From NCBI RefSeq assembly GCF_022343555.1, contig NZ_JAKQZH010000005.1, positions 62,001 through 126,000 on the forward strand: DNA of 64,000 nt. The letters run 5' to 3'. Each line of letters begins with the position of its first letter. Position 1 is the first letter of the stretch. Below, in pieces: positions 9,601-16,841 of this stretch. The position numbers and the translations under genes were made by a program. The stretch is from Marinobacter sp. C7. Lineage in GTDB: Bacteria > Pseudomonadota > Gammaproteobacteria > Pseudomonadales > Oleiphilaceae. The notes beneath the pieces are model-generated. The model had not been told where the DNA came from, ran no database searches, and saw nothing but the letters and a program-made list of their open reading frames with translations.

Positions 9601-10031
9601 TGGGTATCCACCATGCCGACGTGCGGATTGTTCTTCCGCTTCTCGTCGTACCGGTAGGACAAAACCTGGCTATGCTCGCCCTTTTTCTTTGCAGGCTGGC
9701 GAGACGCTTTTGGTGAAGCTGGCTTCTGACTGGAATAGACGAGATCTTCCTGTGAAGGCGCTTGCTGGGCTTGCAACTCAAAACCATCGGGCATCGCCTG
9801 TTCGCCTGCCGCAGGCTGGCTTAGATAGGTTGCACCACCGCGTCCACGTCCTTTCCAAATGACCCCCTCATCGAGGAGCTGGTTTCGAGCCGCATCAAAA
9901 TCCTCGTCGCTGATAGCAAATTGATGGTCTTTGCGAATCTTGTCTTTGAGGCTCATGTTGCCGACGGTTGATCCATCCTTGGGTAACAAGGAAAGCAACA
10001 GGGATTTGATCTGCTCGATATTGGTGCTCAT
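6615..10031 (-). CDS. Oversized beta-class DNA methyltransferase (type III Mod-like)
   Basis: 1138 residues from ATG 10031 (MSTNIEQIKSLL); an in-frame ATG at 10070 is also possible, and neither has a strong ribosome site. An N-terminal winged-helix-like segment ends in GRGRGGATYL. The catalytic motif IV IFIDPPYGIKY comes before the SAM-binding motif I VFDPTCGSGTTAF, the beta-class order, with a variable recognition region between them. Such enzymes methylate the amino group of adenine or cytosine. About 400 residues follow motif I, against few in ordinary Mod proteins of roughly 650 residues; this extension has no motif I recognise. It is the first gene of the operon with the restriction subunit and is divergent from the KAP NTPase gene. 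Confidence 0.85.
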   Translation of the reverse strand: MSTNIEQIKSLLLSLLPKDGSTVGNMSLKDKIRKDHQFAISDEDFDAARNQLLDEGVIWKGRGRGGATYLSQPAAGEQAMPDGFELQAQQAPSQEDLVYSSQKPASPKASRQPAKKKGEHSQVLSYRYDEKRKNNPHVGMVDTHSDGEEQKTTWQYDPHLSPELQFDSSRSQVEDLIEDALHAREVEAKKAKDDLLTWLDHALAADDEPAIREVVTNLRQRVADKEFLEREREDLTELKRMQAPYLNWTGKAERTSFEVDTVSLHVHERIDPATILAAVQKRIKDAKGKSSPSLQPDLFHAPFENLPLRDAIDFYKHERDWANRMIAGDSLLVMNSFLQKEGMAGHMQMIFIDPPYGIKYGSNFQPFTNKRDVKDRNDDDLTQEPEMIKAFRDTWELGIHSYLTYLRDRLLLARELLSSSGSVFVQISDENLHHVRELLDEIFGVENFVSVITLQKTTSSTNPYLSGVSDYLLWYGKSYPNLKYRQLYRKKVTDGAGAGHYKILETELGERIPSSKASADQLLDGRRLTADNLQSASVGRDKGEGAACWFPVPHQGVEFLPNNKNRWKTNEQGVRRVVRSNRVLGQATALRYVRFFDDFPVYSIHNIWTDTGGAPDRRYVVETNARVIERCIQMTTDPGDLVFDPTCGSGTTAFVAEKWGRRWITCDTSRVAITLAKQRLMTASYDYFELKYPQEGLGGGFIYKSVPHVTLRSIANNPEIDDIYEQYHPAIKKALRELNEALKGQPVSYLVTEGARKGTRIDFSKSEGEAALLPSGETAHINELLEWEVPFEFPNEWPSEAKARFDYFHEARIAMQGRIDESISSHANQEVLYDQPEISREKLRITGPFTVEAVPFATVLGLDEAEQPKEADVAVARSGATSRKNQWQQELISAGIRGKGGQHIKLQDLETLPGAHYIHAVGTIAESGDRVAVSFGPEHAALEQRQVEIAMREAGELFPLPKMLVFCAFNFDPEAAKDIGNIKGIQALKVQMNTDLLTEDLKKGRASNQSFWLMGQPDIELHKLKGGKLQVEVHGFDYFDTKTGELKSGGKKNIAMWQLDTDYDNRSLYARQVFFPMAGKKDGWYKLKKDIRAELNEDLLDKFHGTKSIPFEPGDNRCIAVKIVDDRGIESLKVIRLD

Positions 10032-10296
10032 GGAATGCTCGCTGCGAGTACTTGGTTCCGTCCTCCCCATCGTTGCGACAGGGCTGGCAAGTGGCCAAGC
10101 TGATGGGCTCAGGCTTCAACCACTCTCTTCAATGTTGTCAGCTGGTAAAAGTAGCAGAAATGGACATAAACATCAGGTGTTTATCTCATCCATCCGGAGC
10201 ATTGGAGATCTTGCGGGTAGTCGTATTGAAGGACCGCCTACTTCAGGGCACCATTTGACCTGAAGTTCATCGCCGAACCAGGACTAAGCCCGTCTT

Positions 10297-11679
10297 ATGA
10301 GATTTGAACCGCCCGAACTGCAAATCGATCAGGAATCTCCTTGGTCTGCCAGTGCTTTTAACCTTAGCGATACTGGACAAAAATTGACCCACCTCGTAAA
10401 ACGCGTGGAAGGCCCGGCCGTCATTTCATTGACCTCGCCTTGGGGTACCGGGAAAACAACGTTCCTCAACATGTGGGCCGCGTCTCTCAAGCAGAAAAAA
10501 GCGAAAGTCGTCAAGTTCAGCGCATGGGAGGTGGACTATACCCACGATGCGTTAGTTGCGCTGATTCAGGAACTGGGAAGCCAGTTGCAAGCTGACCAAT
10601 CGAAAAGCCCCAACTTTAATGCAGTGAGAAAAAAAGGTGTGGAGCTCGTGCGCACTGTCGCGCCCTTCGCAGTGAAAATAGCCACTAGCGGTCTGATTGA
10701 CCTCGAAGGTGTTGGCGAGCTGTCGAAGGAGCTGGTCGAAAAGAAACTTCAGGCCCACGAAAGCGCCAAGAAGTCCGCGGAAGGTTTCCGGGACTGCCTT
10801 AAAAAATACGCGGAAGAGCTTCAGGACAATGACAATGAATTCCCGTTGGTCGTTATTGTCGACGAATTAGACCGATGCAGGCCAAGCTATGCAGTGGAAC
10901 TTCTGGAATCAATCAAGCATTTCTTTAATGTTCCTGGTGTGGTCTTTGTGATTGGGATCGATGGAGACCAGCTCGGTGAGGCAATCAAAGGGCATTATGG
11001 ACAGGGATATGATGGGCACCGGTACCTTCGGAAATTCTTTCATCTTCAGCTTCGTCTGCCGGAACCTGATCTGGAAAGTTTCTGCGCAAACCTTCTCAAC
11101 CAGTTAGGCATCAAAGAAGGCTTCGACGGTTTGGGCCGCTCGTCAAGAACCGAAAGTAGCTTTCCAAATGACTTCATCGTCAATCTTGCCAGAACCTACA
11201 AGCTTTCACTTCGAGACATTGAACGATTAATGCTCGAAGCTGGGGCCATACATTCCGCCAATCCCAAATTCCCGCCAATCCTGGCCGCTCCTATTCTCTG
11301 GTTACTGGTGCAAAGGCATGAGAACCCTAGCCTGTTTGATGAAGTCACCTCGAAGAGATTGACCAGCGAGGCTCTCTGGAAACAGGTTGAGAACGATCGA
11401 AAAACTCTTTTCAGAGGCTCGGAGGTTCTGGAAATCAGATTTCGAGTTATCGTCACTTACCTGATTGAGGGCAAAGTAGGTGTCGGTCATCTATACAGCC
11501 GAGCCAAGAAAATAACTGAGGCCGACGGCGCAAAAGATCCCGAAACAAGGTATTGGGGGCAGATAATTTCCAAATGTCTGCATTTTCTGGAAATCGATAG
11601 TCAACGCGATTTTATGGATGACGCCCTATCAACGATGAGCTTGCTGGGTTACCGACGGTTAAATGACATTTACTATTGA
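10297..11679 (+). CDS. KAP-family P-loop NTPase
   Basis: 460 residues. Walker A is SPWGTGKTTF around residues 47-56 and Walker B is LVVIVDELDR at 184-193, followed by the RCRPSYAVELLESIKHFF segment and VVFVIGIDGDQL, all typical of the KAP family (Kidins220/ARMS and bacterial PifA, an F-plasmid phage-exclusion protein). The WEVDYTHDALVALIQEL helix after Walker A is also standard. Many KAP proteins have membrane helices inserted between the Walker motifs; here only a weak hydrophobic stretch is present near 118-136, so it may be peripheral. It is divergent from the restriction-modification operon across 265 bp. A role in phage exclusion is inferred from family and neighbourhood. Confidence 0.82.
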   Translation: MRFEPPELQIDQESPWSASAFNLSDTGQKLTHLVKRVEGPAVISLTSPWGTGKTTFLNMWAASLKQKKAKVVKFSAWEVDYTHDALVALIQELGSQLQADQSKSPNFNAVRKKGVELVRTVAPFAVKIATSGLIDLEGVGELSKELVEKKLQAHESAKKSAEGFRDCLKKYAEELQDNDNEFPLVVIVDELDRCRPSYAVELLESIKHFFNVPGVVFVIGIDGDQLGEAIKGHYGQGYDGHRYLRKFFHLQLRLPEPDLESFCANLLNQLGIKEGFDGLGRSSRTESSFPNDFIVNLARTYKLSLRDIERLMLEAGAIHSANPKFPPILAAPILWLLVQRHENPSLFDEVTSKRLTSEALWKQVENDRKTLFRGSEVLEIRFRVIVTYLIEGKVGVGHLYSRAKKITEADGAKDPETRYWGQIISKCLHFLEIDSQRDFMDDALSTMSLLGYRRLNDIYY

Positions 11680-11812
11680 GATCGCGAGGGAAGTCACGAC
11701 TATTCAGTGACTTGATGCTCCCAAACCCAATCGACATGACCTGCCCGCAGGCTTCTAAAAACTAGAAGCCTGCACCAATTAGCTCGATGAATTCACCATG
11801 CAAAGCAGCCTA

Positions 11813-12028
11813 CTAAAGGTTCTGCTCTTCTCGTTCCTCTTCTTCGGTTTTTCCACAATCGGCACAAACCTGCCCCCAGGACGGGTCATAACCTTGATCT
11901 TGAACCACTGGCGAATCTTCTGTTCCAGGAGTCATTGCTTCGTAACAGTCGTCACAGAAAGTTTCTACTGGATACGCCTCGCTAGATTTATCCGAAGTCA
12001 TATCCCCCTGAATCATACAAGTTCTCAT
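11813..12028 (-). CDS. Small acidic CxxC protein
   Basis: 71 residues, with GAGG six bases before ATG 12028. Two CxxC pairs, CDDC and CADC, 28 residues apart, suggest one bound zinc or iron atom. The ends are very acidic (EEEEREEQ). No function is known to me. It is on the same strand as the recombination genes to its right, from which a strong hairpin at 12128-12172 separates it. Confidence 0.6.
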   Translation of the reverse strand: MRTCMIQGDMTSDKSSEAYPVETFCDDCYEAMTPGTEDSPVVQDQGYDPSWGQVCADCGKTEEEEREEQNL

Positions 12029-12127
12029 CTCATACCTCGTCTCGTTGAGAGCAGACTATGCGCCATCAGAAGGCTAGACCAATAGGGCTTCTTCTACCAA
12101 TCCAAAAAAATTAAACGGCAGTTGAGA

Positions 12128-12172
12128 GAATGTTGGGCGAGTGACCATCGTTTGGTCACTCGCCCAACATTC
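12128..12172 (-). terminator. Perfect 20-bp inverted repeat just after a stop codon
   Basis: Positions 12128-12147 and 12153-12172 are exact reverse complements with a five-base loop. The repeat starts six bases past the stop of the recombination-factor-like gene. A T-run does not follow at once on the transcribed strand, but a TTTTTTT run lies about 15-20 bases further on. It may act as a terminator or as a transcript-end stabiliser. Confidence 0.65.
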
Positions 12173-12177
12173 AAACC

Positions 12178-13056
12178 TTACCTCGCTGAATCCAAAGTCT
12201 TTCTCAACTTCGAGACAGAAGAAGAGCTCAACTGACTACCTTCCGGATTGGGTACCGGAAAAAACTCCTCGACCACTTGCTCCATTTCATCCTCGTCATA
12301 CTCAAACAGCGCATTACCGAATCCCTTCGCCGCAGCCGCATCCAATGCAGCCTGATCAACGCCTTCATCCTTTAGCTGACTGGATCTTTCGCGTGCTTCA
12401 GCCACTGCATCCTGCAGTGACACCCCCTCTTTGATCGCAAGATCCACATAGTAAATCGGCGTGCGATGACTCTGCGTCGTGCTCTTCCCTCTTAGCTTCA
12501 ATTCCAAAGGCATGAACGCCAATAAACCACCCGAGACTGCTTGGTAGTAGTTCAGCCTGGCCGCAAGCGTCCGGATGCTGTTGTAGCTAGTCGTGCGGAA
12601 GATGAAAGTGCCGAGATCATCGTCGTCACCAACCTTCACATTCAGACGGCCATAGGGCTTACACAAACCACCTTTGCCGAACTCACACAACGTTGGCCCT
12701 GGGCATGGCAAAGACTGCACCCCTGACTGCGTCAGACGCATACATGTGTCACCGTTACCAACGCACATGGGTCTCCCGCTCTTGCGGTCGAACATGGTGT
12801 ACTCAGCGCGCAGATTCAGATCCGCGTCATTGAAGAGCATGCGCACCGGGATAGTCCGCAGCTTGCCGTTTGGCGTACCCTTTCTAAGTTCTTCGTCCAT
12901 GGGATGTAAAACCCATCCGGCGTCTTTTTCCTGGATTTGTGAGGTGATGGTGAATTGATCATCTTTCTGCGGAAGCCGGATGCCGTTCTTCTCAACAACC
13001 CTACCAATGCTGATACGCCCCAACACGGGAGGCGTGATGGCTAAACCTTTAATCAT
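12178..13056 (-). CDS. Recombination directionality factor-like protein of mobile elements
   Basis: 292 residues, starting MIKGLAITPPVLGRISIGR. This family, often annotated as hydrolase or metal-binding protein, is known from plasmids and integrative elements and is related to phage Gp3-like recombination directionality factors. Visible hallmarks are the GNGDTCMR and LPCPGPTLCEFGKGGLC cysteine cluster (Cys near 110, 123, 129, 136), which may bind a metal, and the RTTSYNSIRTLAARL and LRGKSTTQSHRTPIYYVDL segments. The C-terminus is acidic. It is transcribed with the YqaJ nuclease and the DUF932 gene. I infer a DNA-recombination role; no integrase is visible in the window. Confidence 0.75.
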   Translation of the reverse strand: MIKGLAITPPVLGRISIGRVVEKNGIRLPQKDDQFTITSQIQEKDAGWVLHPMDEELRKGTPNGKLRTIPVRMLFNDADLNLRAEYTMFDRKSGRPMCVGNGDTCMRLTQSGVQSLPCPGPTLCEFGKGGLCKPYGRLNVKVGDDDDLGTFIFRTTSYNSIRTLAARLNYYQAVSGGLLAFMPLELKLRGKSTTQSHRTPIYYVDLAIKEGVSLQDAVAEARERSSQLKDEGVDQAALDAAAAKGFGNALFEYDEDEMEQVVEEFFPVPNPEGSQLSSSSVSKLRKTLDSAR

Positions 13057-13118
13057 GATGACTCTCCTGTAAAAAGGTCCACGGGGCTCTCGTCACGCCC
13101 GCGTGGCCAATGGGGTAT

Positions 13119-14120
13119 CTAGGCTTGAATAAGGAATCGCCGGCTGCCCGGCTTGGTGAGTGGGTACTGCTTCAGAAGCTCTGGCTGATCCTTAAGCAGT
13201 TGTTTCACGTCGAGCCCCACGGAATCCTTGCTCCGTTTCCAGCTCACGCTGCCATTCGGGAAGGTTGCCTTTGAAGCTTCGCCCATCTTGCTTTCAATTC
13301 GCTGTTTCAGGCGGGATTCGGTAGAGCTGAGGGTTTCCATTTCCTTGCGGATTGCCAACAGCTCGTCGAACGCATCCGACAGTTCCTTGCTCTGGCTGAA
13401 GTCCAGCGTCTCCCCTCGATCAACCGGGTACAGGTGGCGTAAGGCGCGTTCCGCAGAATCCGTACCGTCAACGGGTGGCGGCGTATCCGTTTCCACGAAA
13501 TCCCAGAACTGGCGCTCCAGCACATACAGCGCTTCGATGAGCTCCTCATTCCGTTCAACGCGGTAGATCTTCAACTCCTGGCCACACAGAAGAACGCACA
13601 CGTCCGCCGCCTGTTTGCCGGTAACAGCCAACTGGTGCTGCACCTGACACTGAATGTAGTCCGGCACGCCCTCTTTCCAGAGACGCGAGCCGAACTCCCC
13701 TGCCGTTTTACACTCCAGGATCTGCACGTCGTCATCAGCCACCACGGAGTAATCGAGGTTGGCTAACATCCAGTGCTTTTCGGGGTCTGGATGCTGCAAT
13801 ACAGCATTCACCCGGCGCACTTTCCGGCCTGTCTGCCGGCTGTACTGCTCAGCTACAATCGGTTCCAGGATATGGCCCCAGTAGACCGGAGATGTGGGAT
13901 CGTCGGAATCCGGTTTGGGCAAGCCAGCATCCCTGCCAGTTTTTACCATCCAGAGCTCGAGCTGCGATTGATAAGGGCTCATGCCGACGGCTGCAGCTGC
14001 ATCGCTACTACCAATGCCCTGCTTGCGAACTTTCAGCCATTCATCCCGGCTGAGTCCCTTGGTGGAGACCAGGCGCAATGCCGGTCGCTGTTTCTGAATC
14101 GTGTTTGCACTTATTCCCAT
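13119..14120 (-). CDS. YqaJ-family (lambda exonuclease-like) recombinase nuclease
   Basis: 333 residues from ATG 14120, with GGAGG eight bases upstream; an upstream in-frame start would run into the terminator. The family signature is clear: WLKVRKQGIGSSDAAAAVGMSPY, then WGHILEPIVAEQYS, then NLDYSVVADDDVQILECKTAG (the D...ExK nuclease core) and IQCQVQHQLAVTG with the late Gln. Enzymes of this type resect double-stranded DNA 5' to 3' for single-strand annealing. No annealing protein of the Bet, RecT or Erf type is present beside it. The C-terminal 100 residues form a predicted coiled region. Confidence 0.88.
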   Translation of the reverse strand: MGISANTIQKQRPALRLVSTKGLSRDEWLKVRKQGIGSSDAAAAVGMSPYQSQLELWMVKTGRDAGLPKPDSDDPTSPVYWGHILEPIVAEQYSRQTGRKVRRVNAVLQHPDPEKHWMLANLDYSVVADDDVQILECKTAGEFGSRLWKEGVPDYIQCQVQHQLAVTGKQAADVCVLLCGQELKIYRVERNEELIEALYVLERQFWDFVETDTPPPVDGTDSAERALRHLYPVDRGETLDFSQSKELSDAFDELLAIRKEMETLSSTESRLKQRIESKMGEASKATFPNGSVSWKRSKDSVGLDVKQLLKDQPELLKQYPLTKPGSRRFLIQA

Positions 14121-14138
14121 GGTATTTTCCTCCAGACA

Positions 14139-14176
14139 TAAAAAAGCCCACCAGAGCATCAGGCTCCGGTGGGCTT
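14139..14176 (-). terminator. Rho-independent terminator between the DUF932 and YqaJ genes
   Basis: On the transcribed strand AAAGCCCACCGGAGC pairs with GCTCTGGTGGGCTTT around a short loop and is followed by TTTTTT. It lies between the end of the DUF932 gene and the ribosome site of the YqaJ gene, so it may partly insulate the two. Confidence 0.85.
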
Positions 14177-14207
14177 TATGGCGTTTTTTTCGATTTATAG
14201 GATCGAC

Positions 14208-15170
14208 TCAGGCCACAAGTGACAGAGCCTGTTCTAATCCACGGTTCTTCAAGGCCGCACCGGTTCCGAACCAGGCTGAATCCAGCCGGTGATCTACGGT
14301 TTTGGCCCGGCGTTGGTGATCAACGAATTCCGTGACGGCATTGAGGAGCCCGTAGGCTGTGCCATCCGATGAGGCCAACGTGGCACCCATACCCTCGCCT
14401 TCGTAGAGGGACAGCGCTTTGGCCATGGATCGCTCGTTCGTTTTGCCAACACCACTTCCGGAATCATCAGTGAATACCTTCAGGAAGTAGTTCCTGACTT
14501 CGGTGTTCTTCACCTTTCGCTCACTCAGGGTCTTCAATCGATACATGAAGTCATCCCATGCACTAACCGAAATACCGAGCTGTTTCTTCACCAGGTCTGC
14601 ATCAAAGGCGGTGTTGTGTTTCACCTTCACAGCATTTTCGGTCGACCCTTTCAGCGCCACTGCGAGGGTGTTGTTGCACACCACACGGATGCTGGTGAAC
14701 TGAGCCGTCGTGGCCATGGTGCCGTCACAGGCGGTTGCCAGCAGCACGTAGGCATTGGTCTGGTCGTTGCCCTTGAGCATGCCGGATTGGCCGGTGCGGG
14801 CCAGAGCCCACATTTTCCGACCACCTTTCAGCACACCGGCGGTCTCCAGCTCAAAACCAGACACCTCGGTCAAATCCCGATAGAACTCCAGGATTTCCTC
14901 AGGTTGGACTACTTTGAATCGATTACCGACGACAGACAGTGGAGCCTTGGTATCGGAGCGGTAAAGCACTTTGGAATCCGGGTAGGACAGGATTTCACCC
15001 AGGGTGCTATTGCTGTTGGTGACATATCGGACCGGGCTTTCCTGAATCTGCCAATCCAGACCAGCTTGTTTTGCCCAGATCTCCAGGGGCTGGTTGGACG
15101 TCAATTCATTCCCCAGGCCATGCCAGGGAGTTTGACCAACGTAGGCCATTTGCTCGATTAGATGAGCCAT
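14208..15170 (-). CDS. DUF932 protein
   Basis: 320 residues from ATG 15170 (MAHLIEQMAYVGQTPWHGLG), with AGGAG seven bases upstream; a longer in-frame reading exists but lacks a site. The opening MA..GQTPWHGLG, the KVLYRSDTKAPLSVVGNRFKVVQP segment and the IRVVCNNTLAVAL segment mark the DUF932/phage-plasmid-like family. Its biochemical role is unknown; it is common on plasmids, prophages and conjugative elements, often next to YqaJ nucleases, as here. Confidence 0.85.
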   Translation of the reverse strand: MAHLIEQMAYVGQTPWHGLGNELTSNQPLEIWAKQAGLDWQIQESPVRYVTNSNSTLGEILSYPDSKVLYRSDTKAPLSVVGNRFKVVQPEEILEFYRDLTEVSGFELETAGVLKGGRKMWALARTGQSGMLKGNDQTNAYVLLATACDGTMATTAQFTSIRVVCNNTLAVALKGSTENAVKVKHNTAFDADLVKKQLGISVSAWDDFMYRLKTLSERKVKNTEVRNYFLKVFTDDSGSGVGKTNERSMAKALSLYEGEGMGATLASSDGTAYGLLNAVTEFVDHQRRAKTVDHRLDSAWFGTGAALKNRGLEQALSLVA

Positions 15171-15201
15171 GGTTGTTCTCCTATGGAATCTGCGAGGGGG
15201 A

Positions 15202-15552
15202 TTAGCGGATATAGTCGCGGGATTCAGGATCGGGACTGAAGGAATACCCGCAATCAAGGCAGCGAAGGTTGTCCAGCACACGGTCATCCAGGACATCGCC
15301 GAGAATTACGCCAGCGGAGGCGCCAGTGGCGCCACCCAGTAGCGCACCAATGACGGCACCGCCGATACCGCCCACAGTCGCAGCTACGGGACCAGCAACG
15401 ATTCCCAAGCCAGCACCCACTCGGGCACCGGCAGTGGCAGCGGCATAACCGCCGTAGGTACCGGCAGACGCACCGACCACCCCAGCGGTTTTCTTACCGT
15501 AGTTTTTCTTGCCAATCCGTCGGGACAGGCAATTGGGGCATTGTTCAGACAT
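15202..15552 (-). CDS. Zinc-ribbon protein with a glycine-zipper-like core
   Basis: 116 residues. An N-terminal CPNC pair (residues 5-8) and a C-terminal CLDC pair (about 97-100) bracket a long Gly/Ala-rich core (AGVVGASAGTYGGYAAATAG and beyond) with small-residue spacing like glycine-zipper membrane segments. The two half-sites could form one zinc ribbon while the middle inserts into or sits on a membrane. It lies 31 bp upstream of the DUF932 gene and probably shares its transcript. Function unknown. Confidence 0.65.
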   Translation of the reverse strand: MSEQCPNCLSRRIGKKNYGKKTAGVVGASAGTYGGYAAATAGARVGAGLGIVAGPVAATVGGIGGAVIGALLGGATGASAGVILGDVLDDRVLDNLRCLDCGYSFSPDPESRDYIR

Positions 15553-15862
15553 TTGGAATTACCTCTGTGTATTGGGAGGGAGGGCACTGCCAGTGCCCTG
15601 GTTCACAGAGGTGATGTAGGTTTGAAATTATCTTGAAGCGAAGCTCAGATTGAACTGTTGTTGAGGAAGCGCGTAATGGTAGAAACTTAGTTCGAGATAT
15701 CACCTGTTTAAGTGAGGAATAGGGTATTGCCCCGGAGACCGAACCGACAACCAGCCTAGATTTCTTGGATGATGCCGCTTCCCTCGACTCGACACCCAAA
15801 GTAACATTAGAACTTGGTATTTCAAGCTCCTACAGATCCTCTCAGGTAACTATTCAGCTTCG
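15553..15862. other. Intergenic region, no gene seen
   Basis: Lies between the leftward mobile-element genes and a rightward AT-rich gene, so it should hold two divergent promoters. An 84-residue open frame on the minus strand at 15545-15799 has no ribosome site or recognisable features and is not accepted. Confidence 0.5.
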
Positions 15863-16561
15863 ATGGCTATCAGTTTTTACGAAAAAGGTCAGTTATCCTC
15901 TGGTTTTTATGGATGGCGCGTAGTAGCCACAATCAGAGGGAAGCTCTATCAGAAATATTTTTCATTGCATCGACCGACATCCGACATCCCTTACCAACTC
16001 TGGTACAAGTATCAAAAAACTCGAGCACGATACTTTGAGGCGCGATGGATGGCTCGCTCCGCCGCCACACAGTATTTAGATTTTATTAACAAGAATCATC
16101 CAAATACGAAACCTAACCGGGGAGTGGGATTTCAGGGAATCACTATCGGAATTGGGCCCTCAGCCGAAGAGATAAGACCAATTTGTTACTTCTCCGTAAA
16201 CAAAAAAGGAAAAGCTCGCAGATTTTATATTGACAACAACACAACTATAAGTGGGGCATGGAGAGATGCAGTAACTTATTGGGGAAATATTTATGAAATA
16301 AGACCCAAAGACATTAGCATAAAATTAGGTAGAACACCCAGCCCTGACATTTTTAAAGCATTACGTAAACATATGAACAGCTCTGAAGGGCATAACCTTC
16401 CCCCCAGCGTTTTACACTATGTTTACAGTGAAAAAAGGCTACAAATAAAAAGTTTGAAATCTCAAAAATATAATCAAGAACATAAAATAAGTGACGACTT
16501 GTTATCAGTGAAAAGTCATCTTGAAAACGAAATCGAAAAATTCCAAAAAAAATCAGAATAG
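15863..16561 (+). CDS. AT-rich orphan, possibly with an AP2-like DNA-binding segment
   Basis: 232 residues, basic, with strikingly AT-rich codons compared with both flanks, a sign of recent acquisition. The N-terminal GFYGWRVVATIRGKLYQKYFSL followed by helical ARYFEARWMARSAATQYLDF resembles the three-strand-plus-helix plan of AP2/integrase-type DNA-binding domains. A second, weaker copy may follow, with GVGFQGITIGI then a helix. The C-terminal 60 residues are Lys-rich and helical. I do not know its function. It is alone on the plus strand between two leftward blocks. Confidence 0.55.
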   Translation: MAISFYEKGQLSSGFYGWRVVATIRGKLYQKYFSLHRPTSDIPYQLWYKYQKTRARYFEARWMARSAATQYLDFINKNHPNTKPNRGVGFQGITIGIGPSAEEIRPICYFSVNKKGKARRFYIDNNTTISGAWRDAVTYWGNIYEIRPKDISIKLGRTPSPDIFKALRKHMNSSEGHNLPPSVLHYVYSEKRLQIKSLKSQKYNQEHKISDDLLSVKSHLENEIEKFQKKSE

Positions 16562-16665
16562 AAAGTAGTACTGTACGGCAAAACTGAACAAATCAATAGA
16601 GTTATGTTTTGATAATATATAAACACCTAAAGATAGCACGGCCTTCGATCATTTCTTCGAAAAAG

Positions 16666-16690
16666 CAAAAAAGCCCAGAAAGCCTGGGCA
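16666..16690 (-). terminator. Terminator closing the long leftward catabolic/transport block
   Basis: On the minus strand GCCCAG and CTGGGC form a six-bp stem with a five-base loop, followed by TTTTTTG. It lies about 150 bp past the end of the RND transporter gene. Confidence 0.75.
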
Positions 16691-16841
16691 AAAATGCGGA
16701 GACAACCGCATAAAAAATAAATAAAACCAAAACAAAACCGAACACTTAACAGTCAGAGTGCGAATATTTAATCGTCACCATTTCATTTGAAATTATTCTT
16801 GTAAAACGTCCCTGTTACAAGAAAGGCAATCTAAAAAACAC

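Noticed and set aside
3756..11679. Possible BREX or DISARM system
   Set aside because: A methyltransferase, a helicase-nuclease and a P-loop NTPase are present, but no pglZ, brxA/B, drmA/B or Lon-like gene is seen; a type III-like system plus a KAP gene explains the data better.
15545..15799. 84-residue open frame upstream of the zinc-ribbon gene
   Set aside because: No ribosome site and it would overlap the promoter of the zinc-ribbon gene.
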